In this document: positions 1 through 6,111 of the stretch, piece after piece | Numbering within the stretch: position 1 is the stretch's first letter | Layout: the number at the start of each line of letters is the position of its first letter | Assembly (NCBI GenBank): GCA_934119965.1 | Contig: CAKOTA010000015.1 | Location: forward strand, 1-31,272 | From: an uncultured Bacilli bacterium | GTDB taxonomy: Bacteria; Bacillota_I; Bacilli_A; RF39; UBA660 | Direction of reading: 5' to 3' | DNA length: 31,272 bases | The notes under the pieces: generated by a model | The model's input: only the letters and a program-made list of their open reading frames with translations | Told to the model about the DNA's origin: nothing | Databases searched by the model: none | Program-made: the position numbers and the translations under genes

Positions 1-281
1 TTTCTTGGTCTTAAATAATTTTCTTCGGCATTTGAATTTACTTCTATTCCTATTTTTTTACCTTTTACATATATTAAGGCATCTAAATATTTTCTTTTGA
101 TATTTATATTATTACTATTTAATTCACTTGGTTTTAGTTCTATTTTATCAATTTCTGTTTTTAGTATTGTTTCTAGCAATCCTTTTAATAAATGTTTATT
201 TTGTTCATTTAAAAATATTTCTTTGAATGGTCTATCATATTTACAAGTATAAAATTTTTTTACTTCAGTTTGCATAATCAT
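1..281 (-). CDS. Rpn-family PD-(D/E)XK nuclease, N-terminal part (runs off left edge)
   Basis: The first 93 codons of a gene that leaves the window at base 1. The start is the ATG at 279-281, behind a strong GGAGGAGG (283-290). Residues 15-42 (YDRPFKEIF, then a Leu-rich helix) and the RKYLDALIYV...IGIEVN stretch match the recombination-promoting nuclease / PDDEXK 'transposase' family, which are nicking-type endonucleases linked to recombination. Asp67 and Glu80 fit the catalytic D and E. The position usually held by Gln two residues after Glu is Asn82. A second member of the family enters the window at the right edge. The family call is knowledge-based pattern recognition; activity cannot be judged from a fragment. 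Confidence 0.75.
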   Translation of the reverse strand, partial: MIMQTEVKKFYTCKYDRPFKEIFLNEQNKHLLKGLLETILKTEIDKIELKPSELNSNNINIKRKYLDALIYVKGKKIGIEVNSNAEENYLRPR

Positions 282-379
282 TCCTCCTCCATTGAAGAAA
301 GAATATCATTTATTTTTTCTAATGTAAATTGACTAATTTTGTTTATTTTTAGACCTATTTTAAAAATTAACCTAGCCAA
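278..379 (-). pseudogene. short orphan open frame overlapping the nuclease start
   Basis: A 33-codon open frame (TTG start at 377-379 is only a possibility) ends in SSMEEE and stops in a TGA that overlaps the nuclease ATG as ATGA. Its last codons (ATG GAG GAG GAA) are themselves the nuclease ribosome binding site. An in-frame stop lies just upstream and no good RBS is visible, so this looks like the 3' remnant of a deleted upstream gene rather than a working gene. The deletion that removed it may be the one that truncated the neighbouring reverse transcriptase; that link is inference. Confidence 0.25.
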
Positions 380-441
380 AATTTAAAATTGAAGATGCTT
401 TTTTATTGCTTTTATGAAAATTAGTAAAAATTAAATTTTTT

Positions 442-801
442 TTAATTCATATTATTGTAAAGTAAATTTTTTATCATATTATTAATTTTTATAATATAAT
501 TATAACTATTAGAATGACTTGTATGGGCTTTAAATGAATTCAAACTTAAAAGCATTTTTTTATAATTTAATTTATTTTCTTGTTTTAATTTATTCCATAA
601 AAAAATATTTTTTTTCAATTTCTTTTTAAATCTTTTTCTAAGTAATATATGATTTTCATATATTTTATAATCACAAAAATCTACTCCTTTATAATTAATA
701 AAATAAGTACTTTTTTTATTTAGTTCTAAATTTAAGTTATTTTTTAAAAATTGACTTATTTTTTCTTTTAATTTTAAATATTCATTATACAACTTACTCA
801 T
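442..801 (-). pseudogene. C-terminal remnant of a DGR reverse transcriptase
   Basis: 119 codons from the ATG at 799-801, chosen because GGAGG lies at 806-810; the frame is open for 21 further codons upstream, but these do not resemble a reverse transcriptase. Residues 5-115 match the thumb and C-terminal end of DGR reverse transcriptases: a Lys/Leu-rich helix, then LELN, then GVDFCDY (residues 39-45, normally GVDFLGY), then HILLRKR with a basic helix, ending in a motif like the family's GHxxHANTYN (here AHTSHSNSYN). The fingers and palm, including the YxDD catalytic motif, are absent, so no cDNA synthesis is expected. Full-length relatives are roughly 280-380 residues. Its position just downstream of the template repeat is the canonical DGR place for the reverse transcriptase. 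It could still be translated, since it has no stops and a fair RBS. Confidence 0.72.
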
Positions 802-810
802 TTTACCTCC

Positions 811-839
811 AAAAAAGACAGTACAAAAATTAAGTACTG
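811..839 (-). terminator. hairpin with U-tail between template repeat and RT remnant
   Basis: On the minus strand CAGTAC (834-839) pairs with GTACTG (819-824) across a 9-base loop, followed after one C by TTTTTT (811-816). This looks like an intrinsic terminator that would end a template-repeat transcript before the RT remnant. The stem is only 6 bp, so strength is uncertain. Confidence 0.45.
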
Positions 840-864
840 CCATAAATATTCTAATTTTCATCAT

Positions 865-996
865 TTTATTACTTACTAAAATATTTTATTTATGTTTTTA
901 TCTATTAAATAGATAGGTATTAAATTTCTAAAATAGTCACTTTTATATATCCTTGAATATATTTTGAAATGAAGTTTGCACTTTTTAACTTTAGTC
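865..996 (-). other. spacer between template repeat and RT remnant
   Basis: About 130 bp with no supportable gene. In working DGRs the RNA segment downstream of TR is part of the functional template RNA used for priming cDNA synthesis, and this stretch has a comparable position and length. Whether it keeps that function is unknown. Confidence 0.35.
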
Positions 997-1146
997 TGTG
1001 ACAACAAGGCGGAAGCCAATGTTGCTGTTAGTACCACCTGTGTTCCTATTGAAGTTGAACTGACCAGCAAGTACATCATTGTTGTAATTGCCGCCTCGGT
1101 TGAACCAAGGGTTAGAAGAGTCAACGAAGTTCGAATTGTCAGCGTA
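997..1146 (-). repeat. DGR template repeat (TR)
   Basis: 150 bp, aligned without gaps to 1303-1452. Read in the target-gene frame it is rich in Asn codons: WFNRGGNYNND, QFNFNRN, TNSNIGF. AAC/AAT-rich triplets are the hallmark of DGR templates because adenine mutagenesis spreads them over many amino acids. It differs from VR at 20 positions, 17 of which are A in the template (coding) strand; the other three are C-to-A, T-to-A and T-to-C. The GC-richer 3' end GGCTTCCGCCTTGTTGTCACA is identical in both copies, as expected of the IMH/IMH* homing-initiation region. It lies outside the target gene and no credible gene covers it. Confidence 0.93.
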
Positions 1147-1184
1147 AAGAGTTCACGAGTTATTTTTTTACAACTTAATACCTA

Positions 1185-1202
1185 CATTTATAAATATAAA
1201 TG
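1185..1202. repeat. AT-rich hairpin between VR and TR
   Basis: CATTTATA and TATAAATG form an 8-bp perfect stem with a 2-base loop. It lies between the GC-richer hairpin at 1217-1248 and the template repeat. Its role is unknown. Confidence 0.4.
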
Positions 1203-1216
1203 CCAATTTTAGTATT

Positions 1217-1248
1217 GTCCACCTTGCTGAAAAAAGGGCAAGGTGGAC
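1217..1248. repeat. 11-bp perfect hairpin downstream of the VR
   Basis: GTCCACCTTGC (1217-1227) and GCAAGGTGGAC (1238-1248) are perfect inverted repeats around a 10-base loop. They are strikingly GC-rich for this window. Known DGRs carry a hairpin or cruciform shortly after the VR that raises homing efficiency. This one lies about 55 bp past the VR end, and no T-run follows it on the minus strand, so it is a poor intrinsic terminator. DGR target-site structure is my preferred reading, by inference. Confidence 0.55.
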
Positions 1249-1296
1249 ACTCTTTAAAGAAAAGAGTTAGAATTTAAATTTATTCTAAATTTAAAT

Positions 1297-3564
1297 TTAT
1301 GGTGTGACAACAAGGCGGAAGCCAATGCCGCTGCTAGTGCCACCTGTGGTCCTAGCGAAGCTGAACTGACCTGCAATCACACCAACGTTGTAATGGCCGC
1401 CTCGGCCGAACCAAGGGTTAGAAGAGTCAACGAAGTACGAATAGCCAGCGTACCAACTATTATGATATCTTGAACTACCATCACCATCTTTATAATATTG
1501 AAATGGTCCCACTTCTCCGGTTGCATCTCCTAAGATTCGATATTGATAACTAGATTCTGTACTTGATGCATTATAAACATCAAAGTATTTTGAATCATAG
1601 TTAGTTGGTGTTAAGCCACTGCTTCCTGCATTTCTGCTTATATATCCGGCTACATATTCATAAGCACCACCACTCACATCATATATTCCACTTATATTTC
1701 CAGTTGTACTTGCTTTTACTCCGGTTGGTGTATTATATGGTAATGTTATATTTGATGCTGTTCCTGATGTTCCTGGATAACTTGATTGATTTGTCCCGTC
1801 TGCGGCACTATATCCTGTTATATAGGCGCTATTATTATTTATCCTTACTTCAGTATTTATTCCATATTTTGAATGTGATAAGTATGCTACTGCTCCCCAT
1901 TCGGTATTTTTCATCATATGTGAATCTAATTCTCTTTTGTAATTATAGCTTGTTAAAAAGATATTTCCTACTGTTATATTTCTCCAACTATAAACATTTG
2001 GCTTTATTATTACTTTACTTGAATCATTACTATTTACTTGAGCTCCTGCTGTACTTGTTGCTCCTTTATATCCTGTTTCATATTTTCCTACCCACATTCC
2101 ATTACTATCAAATGTTGTAAATGCCGGATGGGTTAGCCATTCTCCATTCTTTGTTCCACTTGATATAGCTACACTCTTGTCTTCAAATTCTATCTCAATT
2201 TCTTGTGCTGCACTTGTGGTTGGTTTTCCATTTACTAAATTTGTATTACTTACATTAAATAATTTATATCTATATCTTGGTATCCATACAAAATATGATT
2301 CTATATCTTTTTCTTCTATTATATCTCCTACTTTATATGTCTTACTTGGGCTTTCTACCATTATTACTCCATTTGCCCATTCCTTATTACTATAATTGTA
2401 CCAATTTTCCTTTGTATCTGCTTTTACAAATGATTCTACTCCATAATCATATGTTACTGGAGTTATCTTTCCTGTTACTTTTGGAATACTTGCTCCACTT
2501 GTATCTTTCTTCATTTTTACAACTAAATTTCTTGTTTTCGTCGCTTTATTCCCTGCTTCATCTGTCACTAAATATCCTACTACATATGTTCCATGTTTCA
2601 ATGTACTTGTATTATTTATTGTCTTACTTGTTGTATAACTATTACTGTTATCTTTTATTTCAACATCATCTAGATTATAACTTCCACCTTCTGTTATCGT
2701 TATATCTTCCATTTCTCCTATTGTTGGTTTTTCATTATCTATTTTTGTTTCTTTATATGTCACATCGTAGTTATTATTTCCATCTTTTACTCTTGCATAT
2801 ATTGTTGTATTTTCTTCAATTTCTATTTCTATTTTACTTTTATCAACTTTTGTATAATTCTTTCCATCTAAACTATACATATATTCAAATGTATATCCTT
2901 CATATGTTGGATATTCTATTGTTATTGTTTTCTTTTTCGCATATCCTTTTGTATCTGCTGTTATTACTGCATCCATTAATTTTTCTGTTTTCAATTCCAC
3001 TTGCGCTACATACTTTGTATCTTGTTTCAAATTTTTAAATGTATAACTACTATCTCTTGATTCTTTCCAATCTTGAACTGTTACTCCCTCACTATTTGTT
3101 AACTTATATCTATAGCTATGAAAGTCTTCCTCAAAATCTGCATGTACTACTTCAACTGTTAAAAAATTTAATCCTATTTCTTTTAACGCTAATGTTATAC
3201 TTCCATTACCTGTTTCGTATCCACAATTTCCCTTTGATACTACTACTTCATTATCTACTGTATTTCCACAATATTTTCCATCTGTTATATTTACTGCTTC
3301 AAATTTCTTGTCTTTTAAATTTATTATTCCTTCTTTAAAGTTTCCGCCTTTTACATTTAGGTCTAATACTGATAATTGTAGTGTTTCTGGATGTTCATAA
3401 TAATAGTATTCTGCTGCTTGTAATGCTCCATAAACTGAATCTTTAAATGCTGCTTTTCTTGCCTTCTCTATTACTCCTAATATTATTGGTATTGTTATTA
3501 ACGCTATTATCGCTAATACCACTATTGTTCCTAATAGTTCTATTAATGTAAATCCTTTTTTCAT
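1297..3564 (-). CDS. DGR-diversified pseudopilin-like surface protein
   Basis: 755 residues. Residues 4-31 are a class III (type IV prepilin) signal, GFTLIELL plus a hydrophobic helix, so a prepilin peptidase should cleave before Phe5 and the helix should anchor or assemble the protein. Residues ~120-195 look FN3-like, ~205-275 contain a YSLDGKNYTKV-type repeat, and ~276-350 look like a bacterial Ig-like domain (DNEKPTI...VTDEAGNKATKT). From ~365 to the end the protein resembles the formylglycine-enzyme/C-type-lectin fold: FVWIPRYRYKLF, WVGKYETG, GGAYEYVAGY, GFRLVV. This is the usual scaffold of DGR targets. Codons 705-754 are the variable repeat; diversified residues include 707, 708, 710, 720, 724, 727, 728, 735, 737, 739, 744 and 746. 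Its ATG overlaps the lipoprotein stop (ATGA), so the two are translationally coupled. Likely ligand-binding surface protein; the ligand is unknown. Confidence 0.88.
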   Translation of the reverse strand: MKKGFTLIELLGTIVVLAIIALITIPIILGVIEKARKAAFKDSVYGALQAAEYYYYEHPETLQLSVLDLNVKGGNFKEGIINLKDKKFEAVNITDGKYCGNTVDNEVVVSKGNCGYETGNGSITLALKEIGLNFLTVEVVHADFEEDFHSYRYKLTNSEGVTVQDWKESRDSSYTFKNLKQDTKYVAQVELKTEKLMDAVITADTKGYAKKKTITIEYPTYEGYTFEYMYSLDGKNYTKVDKSKIEIEIEENTTIYARVKDGNNNYDVTYKETKIDNEKPTIGEMEDITITEGGSYNLDDVEIKDNSNSYTTSKTINNTSTLKHGTYVVGYLVTDEAGNKATKTRNLVVKMKKDTSGASIPKVTGKITPVTYDYGVESFVKADTKENWYNYSNKEWANGVIMVESPSKTYKVGDIIEEKDIESYFVWIPRYRYKLFNVSNTNLVNGKPTTSAAQEIEIEFEDKSVAISSGTKNGEWLTHPAFTTFDSNGMWVGKYETGYKGATSTAGAQVNSNDSSKVIIKPNVYSWRNITVGNIFLTSYNYKRELDSHMMKNTEWGAVAYLSHSKYGINTEVRINNNSAYITGYSAADGTNQSSYPGTSGTASNITLPYNTPTGVKASTTGNISGIYDVSGGAYEYVAGYISRNAGSSGLTPTNYDSKYFDVYNASSTESSYQYRILGDATGEVGPFQYYKDGDGSSRYHNSWYAGYSYFVDSSNPWFGRGGHYNVGVIAGQFSFARTTGGTSSGIGFRLVVTP
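1303..1452 (-). repeat. DGR variable repeat (VR)
   Basis: The last 50 codons of the target gene bar the final Pro and stop, matching the template repeat at 997-1146. At adenine positions Asn/Asp codons of the template have become Gly, Tyr, Tyr, Gly, His, Val, Gly, Ser, Ala, Thr, Ser and Gly. Double changes such as AAC to GGC, AAT to GTT and AAT to GCT are frequent. The scaffold residues (VDSSNPWF, RGG, GQF, GGT, IGFRLVVT) are kept. This is the direct sign that mutagenic homing has occurred here. Confidence 0.93.
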
Positions 3565-3947
3565 TTTATTACCTCATATTCTACTTTTTCAACTTCACTC
3601 AAATCACTATCACTGTTACTTACCAATATCGTTGTTTCCTTTGGTTCTAATTCTTTTACATACCCTAATTGTGTATGCACTACTTTTCCTTCTTTATTCT
3701 TATATTTTATATTTATATATTTTTCTTCTTGTTTTTCTTCTTTTTCATTTGTTACTCTTGTTTTTAATGTACTCACTTTATTTTCATACTCTAAACTTAT
3801 AAATTCTATTTTCATTTCTTCTATATTTTGTTCTTTTACTATTTCTTCTTTCGTGTTATATTTTATTTCTTCTTTCTTTTCTTCTTTTTTATTGCATCCA
3901 CATCCTGTTATTAATATTATTAATATTATTGGTATTATTTTTTTCAT
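3561..3947 (-). CDS. small lipoprotein coupled to the DGR target
   Basis: 128 residues with a type II signal: a hydrophobic stretch then the lipobox ITGC, lipidated at Cys16, so an outer-face membrane lipoprotein. A Lys/Glu-rich linker (~19-50) is followed by a domain of ~80 residues whose end (GKVVHTQLGYVKELEPKET) resembles FxLYD-type beta domains. It shares ATGA with the pseudopilin gene downstream and has its own AGGAG RBS and promoter, so it heads the two-gene operon. It may help tether or export the diversified pseudopilin; that is inferred from coupling alone. Confidence 0.75.
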   Translation of the reverse strand: MKKIIPIILIILITGCGCNKKEEKKEEIKYNTKEEIVKEQNIEEMKIEFISLEYENKVSTLKTRVTNEKEEKQEEKYINIKYKNKEGKVVHTQLGYVKELEPKETTILVSNSDSDLSEVEKVEYEVIK

Positions 3948-3971
3948 ATTTACACTCCTATTCTATTATTT

Positions 3972-4001
3972 ATTATACCCCCCTCCAGACGAAAAAATCA
4001 A
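3972..4001 (-). promoter_or_regulatory. promoter of lipoprotein-pseudopilin operon
   Basis: On the minus strand TTGATT (3996-4001), an 18-bp spacer and TATAAT (3972-3977) precede the lipoprotein ATG by about 25 bases, with AGGAG between. The spacer contains an unusual GGAGGGGGG run directly before the -10 box. Confidence 0.7.
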
Positions 4002-4357
4002 GAAATTTTGTTTGCTTTTTATAAAAATTTTTTCAAATTAGTATATACAAAAACTTCATTTTAAGATGAAATTTTATTCATTGTAAATTTATAATATGCA
4101 TTATTAACTATAACTATTTTCTAATCTATTTTAAATTAAAAAAAAGTTTTGCTAATAGTAAAATATAATAAATTTTTGAAAAATTAGGCGGTAAGTATGA
4201 AAAAATTTGTTCATTTAGAAAGGACTAACTAAAAATTTTACTTCTTTCTGATGAAAAAACTCTTAAAAAAAATATAATTGAAATATCTAACAAAATTGGA
4301 ATTAAAACAATCACCCGATATTTTACATATTGAACCTTCACAAGTAAGGTATTATAG
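4002..4357. other. intergenic region with decayed plus-strand coding traces
   Basis: No intact gene. On the plus strand an ATG at 4198 opens only 11 codons. It is followed by frame-broken fragments reading KILLLSDEKTLKKNIIEIS and, in another frame, IEPSQVRYYRKNHF, together spanning about 4230-4370. They look like a small decayed regulator-type gene, but I cannot name the family and the traces could be chance in AT-rich DNA. Confidence 0.25.
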
Positions 4358-4382
4358 AAAAAATCACTTTATAAAAGTGATT
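4358..4382 (-). terminator. intrinsic terminator after the YsxE-like gene
   Basis: On the minus strand AATCACTTT (4374-4382) pairs with AAAGTGATT (4362-4370), a 9-bp perfect stem with a 3-base loop, followed by a run of T (4358-4363). It lies about 195 bp past the stop of the YsxE-like gene and would end that transcript after it has crossed the small plus-strand gene. Confidence 0.6.
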
Positions 4383-4440
4383 AGTCATTTATTATATTCA
4401 ATAAAACTAGTTATTAATAATATATATTAGGTGAATATTT

Positions 4441-4614
4441 ATGAATAATCTATGGTGTGGCAAAGGAAAATGGTTTATCCTATTTATAATTTTTTCCTTT
4501 ATCTTATTTTGGCAATTAATTATCACTTTTTTTATTATAACTAGATTTAATTTATTTATTTTATTTTTGCTTACTTTATTTGTTTTGTATTGTGTCATTA
4601 GAATAATATGGTGA
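4441..4614 (+). CDS. 57-residue two-helix membrane protein
   Basis: The only plus-strand gene I can support. ATG at 4441 has AGGTGA seven bases upstream. The product starts MNNLWCGKGKW and has two hydrophobic helices (about residues 11-29 and 33-52), ending in VIRIIW with TGA at 4612-4614. Codon use looks like its neighbours. I do not recognise a family. Its last 39 bases overlap the 3' end of the convergent YsxE-like gene, so the two transcripts would be partly antisense. The opposite-strand frame here encodes a Lys/Asn-rich sequence of no recognisable kind, and I regard this strand as the real one. Confidence 0.5.
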   Translation: MNNLWCGKGKWFILFIIFSFILFWQLIITFFIITRFNLFILFLLTLFVLYCVIRIIW

Positions 4615-5466
4615 AATTAAATTATCTGTTTTATATAAATAATCTAATAATTTTCCAACCTTTTTAGTCATTTCGTATTCGGTTGTGTCAAATTCTATCT
4701 TGTCTGGTAATGAAATAAGTATAAAAAGTAATTTTCTTTCTTCACTTAATAATGGATAGTCTTTTTCATATAATCTAAGCAATGAGCTAAAATCAAAATC
4801 TAATGAATGTTTTTTATATAATTTATAAAAATCAAATATTGGTATATCTATTTTAGATTTTTCCCAACTAATTAAATAAGCATCAGAATTTCTAATAAAA
4901 TGATCTAATTCTAAATTATTATGAAGAACAACATATCGTTGTTTTTTTTTATCTTTAACCATTTCATACCATTCTTCTAATTCATATTTTGAAAAATTTA
5001 AACTATTAAAAATCTTAGAAATACCACGAGCTAAAATATATTCGCTTGGGCTCATATATTCTTTAGTTTCAATTATTGTAATAATATCTGTATAATAACT
5101 ATACAAATATTCGATATTATTAGTTATATCTTCATATATTTTTTTAAACTCATCATCGGTTATTTCTTTATAATATGTTGTCTTATTATGAAGTAAGGCA
5201 ATTAATCTAATCATATCAGACATTTTCTGTTCATTAGGCATTTCAATACTATCAACATAGTCTAATATTTCATAATCATCATCAATTGTAATATTAGGAA
5301 AATAATTAAAATCTCTTGATCTTAAATATTCATAAATATTACTATTTTTAGTTTCTTTTATTACTTTTTTACCTTTATTAGTATCAACTAATATAACTTT
5401 GCCATTCTTACGATAAGATCTAGTTTTTAGATTATTTTTTTTTAAGATTTCAGCAATTTCTAACAA
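4576..5466 (-). CDS. YsxE/CotS-like spore-coat pseudokinase
   Basis: 296 residues with the layout of aminoglycoside-phosphotransferase/CotS-type kinases: an N-terminal lobe with KKVIKET, a helical C lobe, the catalytic-loop position VVLHNNLELDHF (179-190) and a DFG-like position SWEKSKIDIPIFDFY (200-213). The canonical HGD is HNN and the metal-binding Asp is replaced in the SWEK region, so catalysis is doubtful. It starts at a TTG (5464-5466) overlapping the stop of the SpoVID-like gene. In Bacillus, ysxE follows spoVID directly, and that order supports the call more than the divergent sequence does. A general APH-fold pseudokinase is the alternative. Confidence 0.62.
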   Translation of the reverse strand: MLEIAEILKKNNLKTRSYRKNGKVILVDTNKGKKVIKETKNSNIYEYLRSRDFNYFPNITIDDDYEILDYVDSIEMPNEQKMSDMIRLIALLHNKTTYYKEITDDEFKKIYEDITNNIEYLYSYYTDIITIIETKEYMSPSEYILARGISKIFNSLNFSKYELEEWYEMVKDKKKQRYVVLHNNLELDHFIRNSDAYLISWEKSKIDIPIFDFYKLYKKHSLDFDFSSLLRLYEKDYPLLSEERKLLFILISLPDKIEFDTTEYEMTKKVGKLLDYLYKTDNLISPYYSNDTIQNK

Positions 5467-6050
5467 GGAATAATAATTTTATCTCCTATTTTAATTTCAC
5501 TTAAATCATTATATCCTAAAAGTATTTCTTTAGTTGTTTCATATTTATTAATTATTTGCTCTAATGTATCTCCTTCCCTTACAATATATACAGTATAACT
5601 TCTATATGTATCATCTTTTGCATCTAAGCTTAATATATCTTCAGCTTCAATACATCTTTCTTTGCTTTCTTCCATATTTTCCTCTCCAGTTTCTTCTCTA
5701 ACTTCTTCTTTTCCTTCGATTATTTCTCTTTCTTCTAATCCTTCAACAGAAACATCAATATTTACCTCTAAGGCATTATTATTAACTGTTTCATAATAAA
5801 AATCATCTATGTCAATTACTGCTTTATCTAATATATATTTATCATCAAGCGCTACTGTGAATGGTAATTCATATTTAAATGGCTCCGTATTTATACTCGC
5901 CTCCGTTAATTTGTATTCACCACTTACAACAAACATTCCCTTAATAGAATGTTCTTCTTTATTTAAGTCATGATCTAATGATATTGAAATTATTTCAGCA
6001 ACATTAGTATTAAATTTAATTTCTTTTTTAAATGGAATTATTTTTTTCAT
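5460..6050 (-). CDS. SpoVID-like LysM protein
   Basis: 196 residues. Residues 1-105 are a beta-rich domain whose opening resembles the SpoVID N-terminal domain (hydrophobic strands, ISISLDHDL, IKGMFVVSGEY). An acidic linker follows (~106-145, Glu-rich), then a LysM domain at 152-195 (YIVREGDTLEQI...GDKIIIPC). In Bacillus SpoVID encases the spore in coat and is followed by ysxE, as here. The Bacillus protein is much longer, mainly in its acidic middle. It has no signal peptide, which fits a mother-cell cytosolic coat factor. ATG at 6050 has GGAGG upstream. An alternative is an unrelated LysM protein, but the gene pair argues against it. Confidence 0.68.
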   Translation of the reverse strand: MKKIIPFKKEIKFNTNVAEIISISLDHDLNKEEHSIKGMFVVSGEYKLTEASINTEPFKYELPFTVALDDKYILDKAVIDIDDFYYETVNNNALEVNIDVSVEGLEEREIIEGKEEVREETGEENMEESKERCIEAEDILSLDAKDDTYRSYTVYIVREGDTLEQIINKYETTKEILLGYNDLSEIKIGDKIIIPC

Positions 6051-6082
6051 AGTATCCTCCTATTCATAGTAAAATATATAAT

Positions 6083-6111
6083 AAAAAAAAGATAAATATT
6101 ACTAATATTTA
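6083..6111 (-). terminator. intrinsic terminator after the lon operon
   Basis: TAAATATT (6104-6111 on the minus strand) pairs with AATATTTA (6093-6100) across a 3-base loop, followed after two bases by eight T. The stem includes the stop codon of the 439-residue gene, separating the lon unit from the SpoVID-like unit. Confidence 0.65.

Noticed and set aside
876..1212. Open frames on both strands across the template repeat
   Set aside because: The minus-strand frame is not the target-gene frame and its product matches nothing; the plus-strand frame is antisense to TR. Template repeats are non-coding in known DGRs.
1605..3338. Long plus-strand open frames opposite the pseudopilin gene
   Set aside because: They are Leu/Tyr/His-rich shadows of a codon-biased gene on the other strand, without RBS or recognisable domains.
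4407..4598. Minus-strand 63-residue frame near the YsxE-like gene
   Set aside because: Low-complexity Lys/Asn/Ile sequence without RBS, opposite a frame with a good RBS and clear membrane helices.
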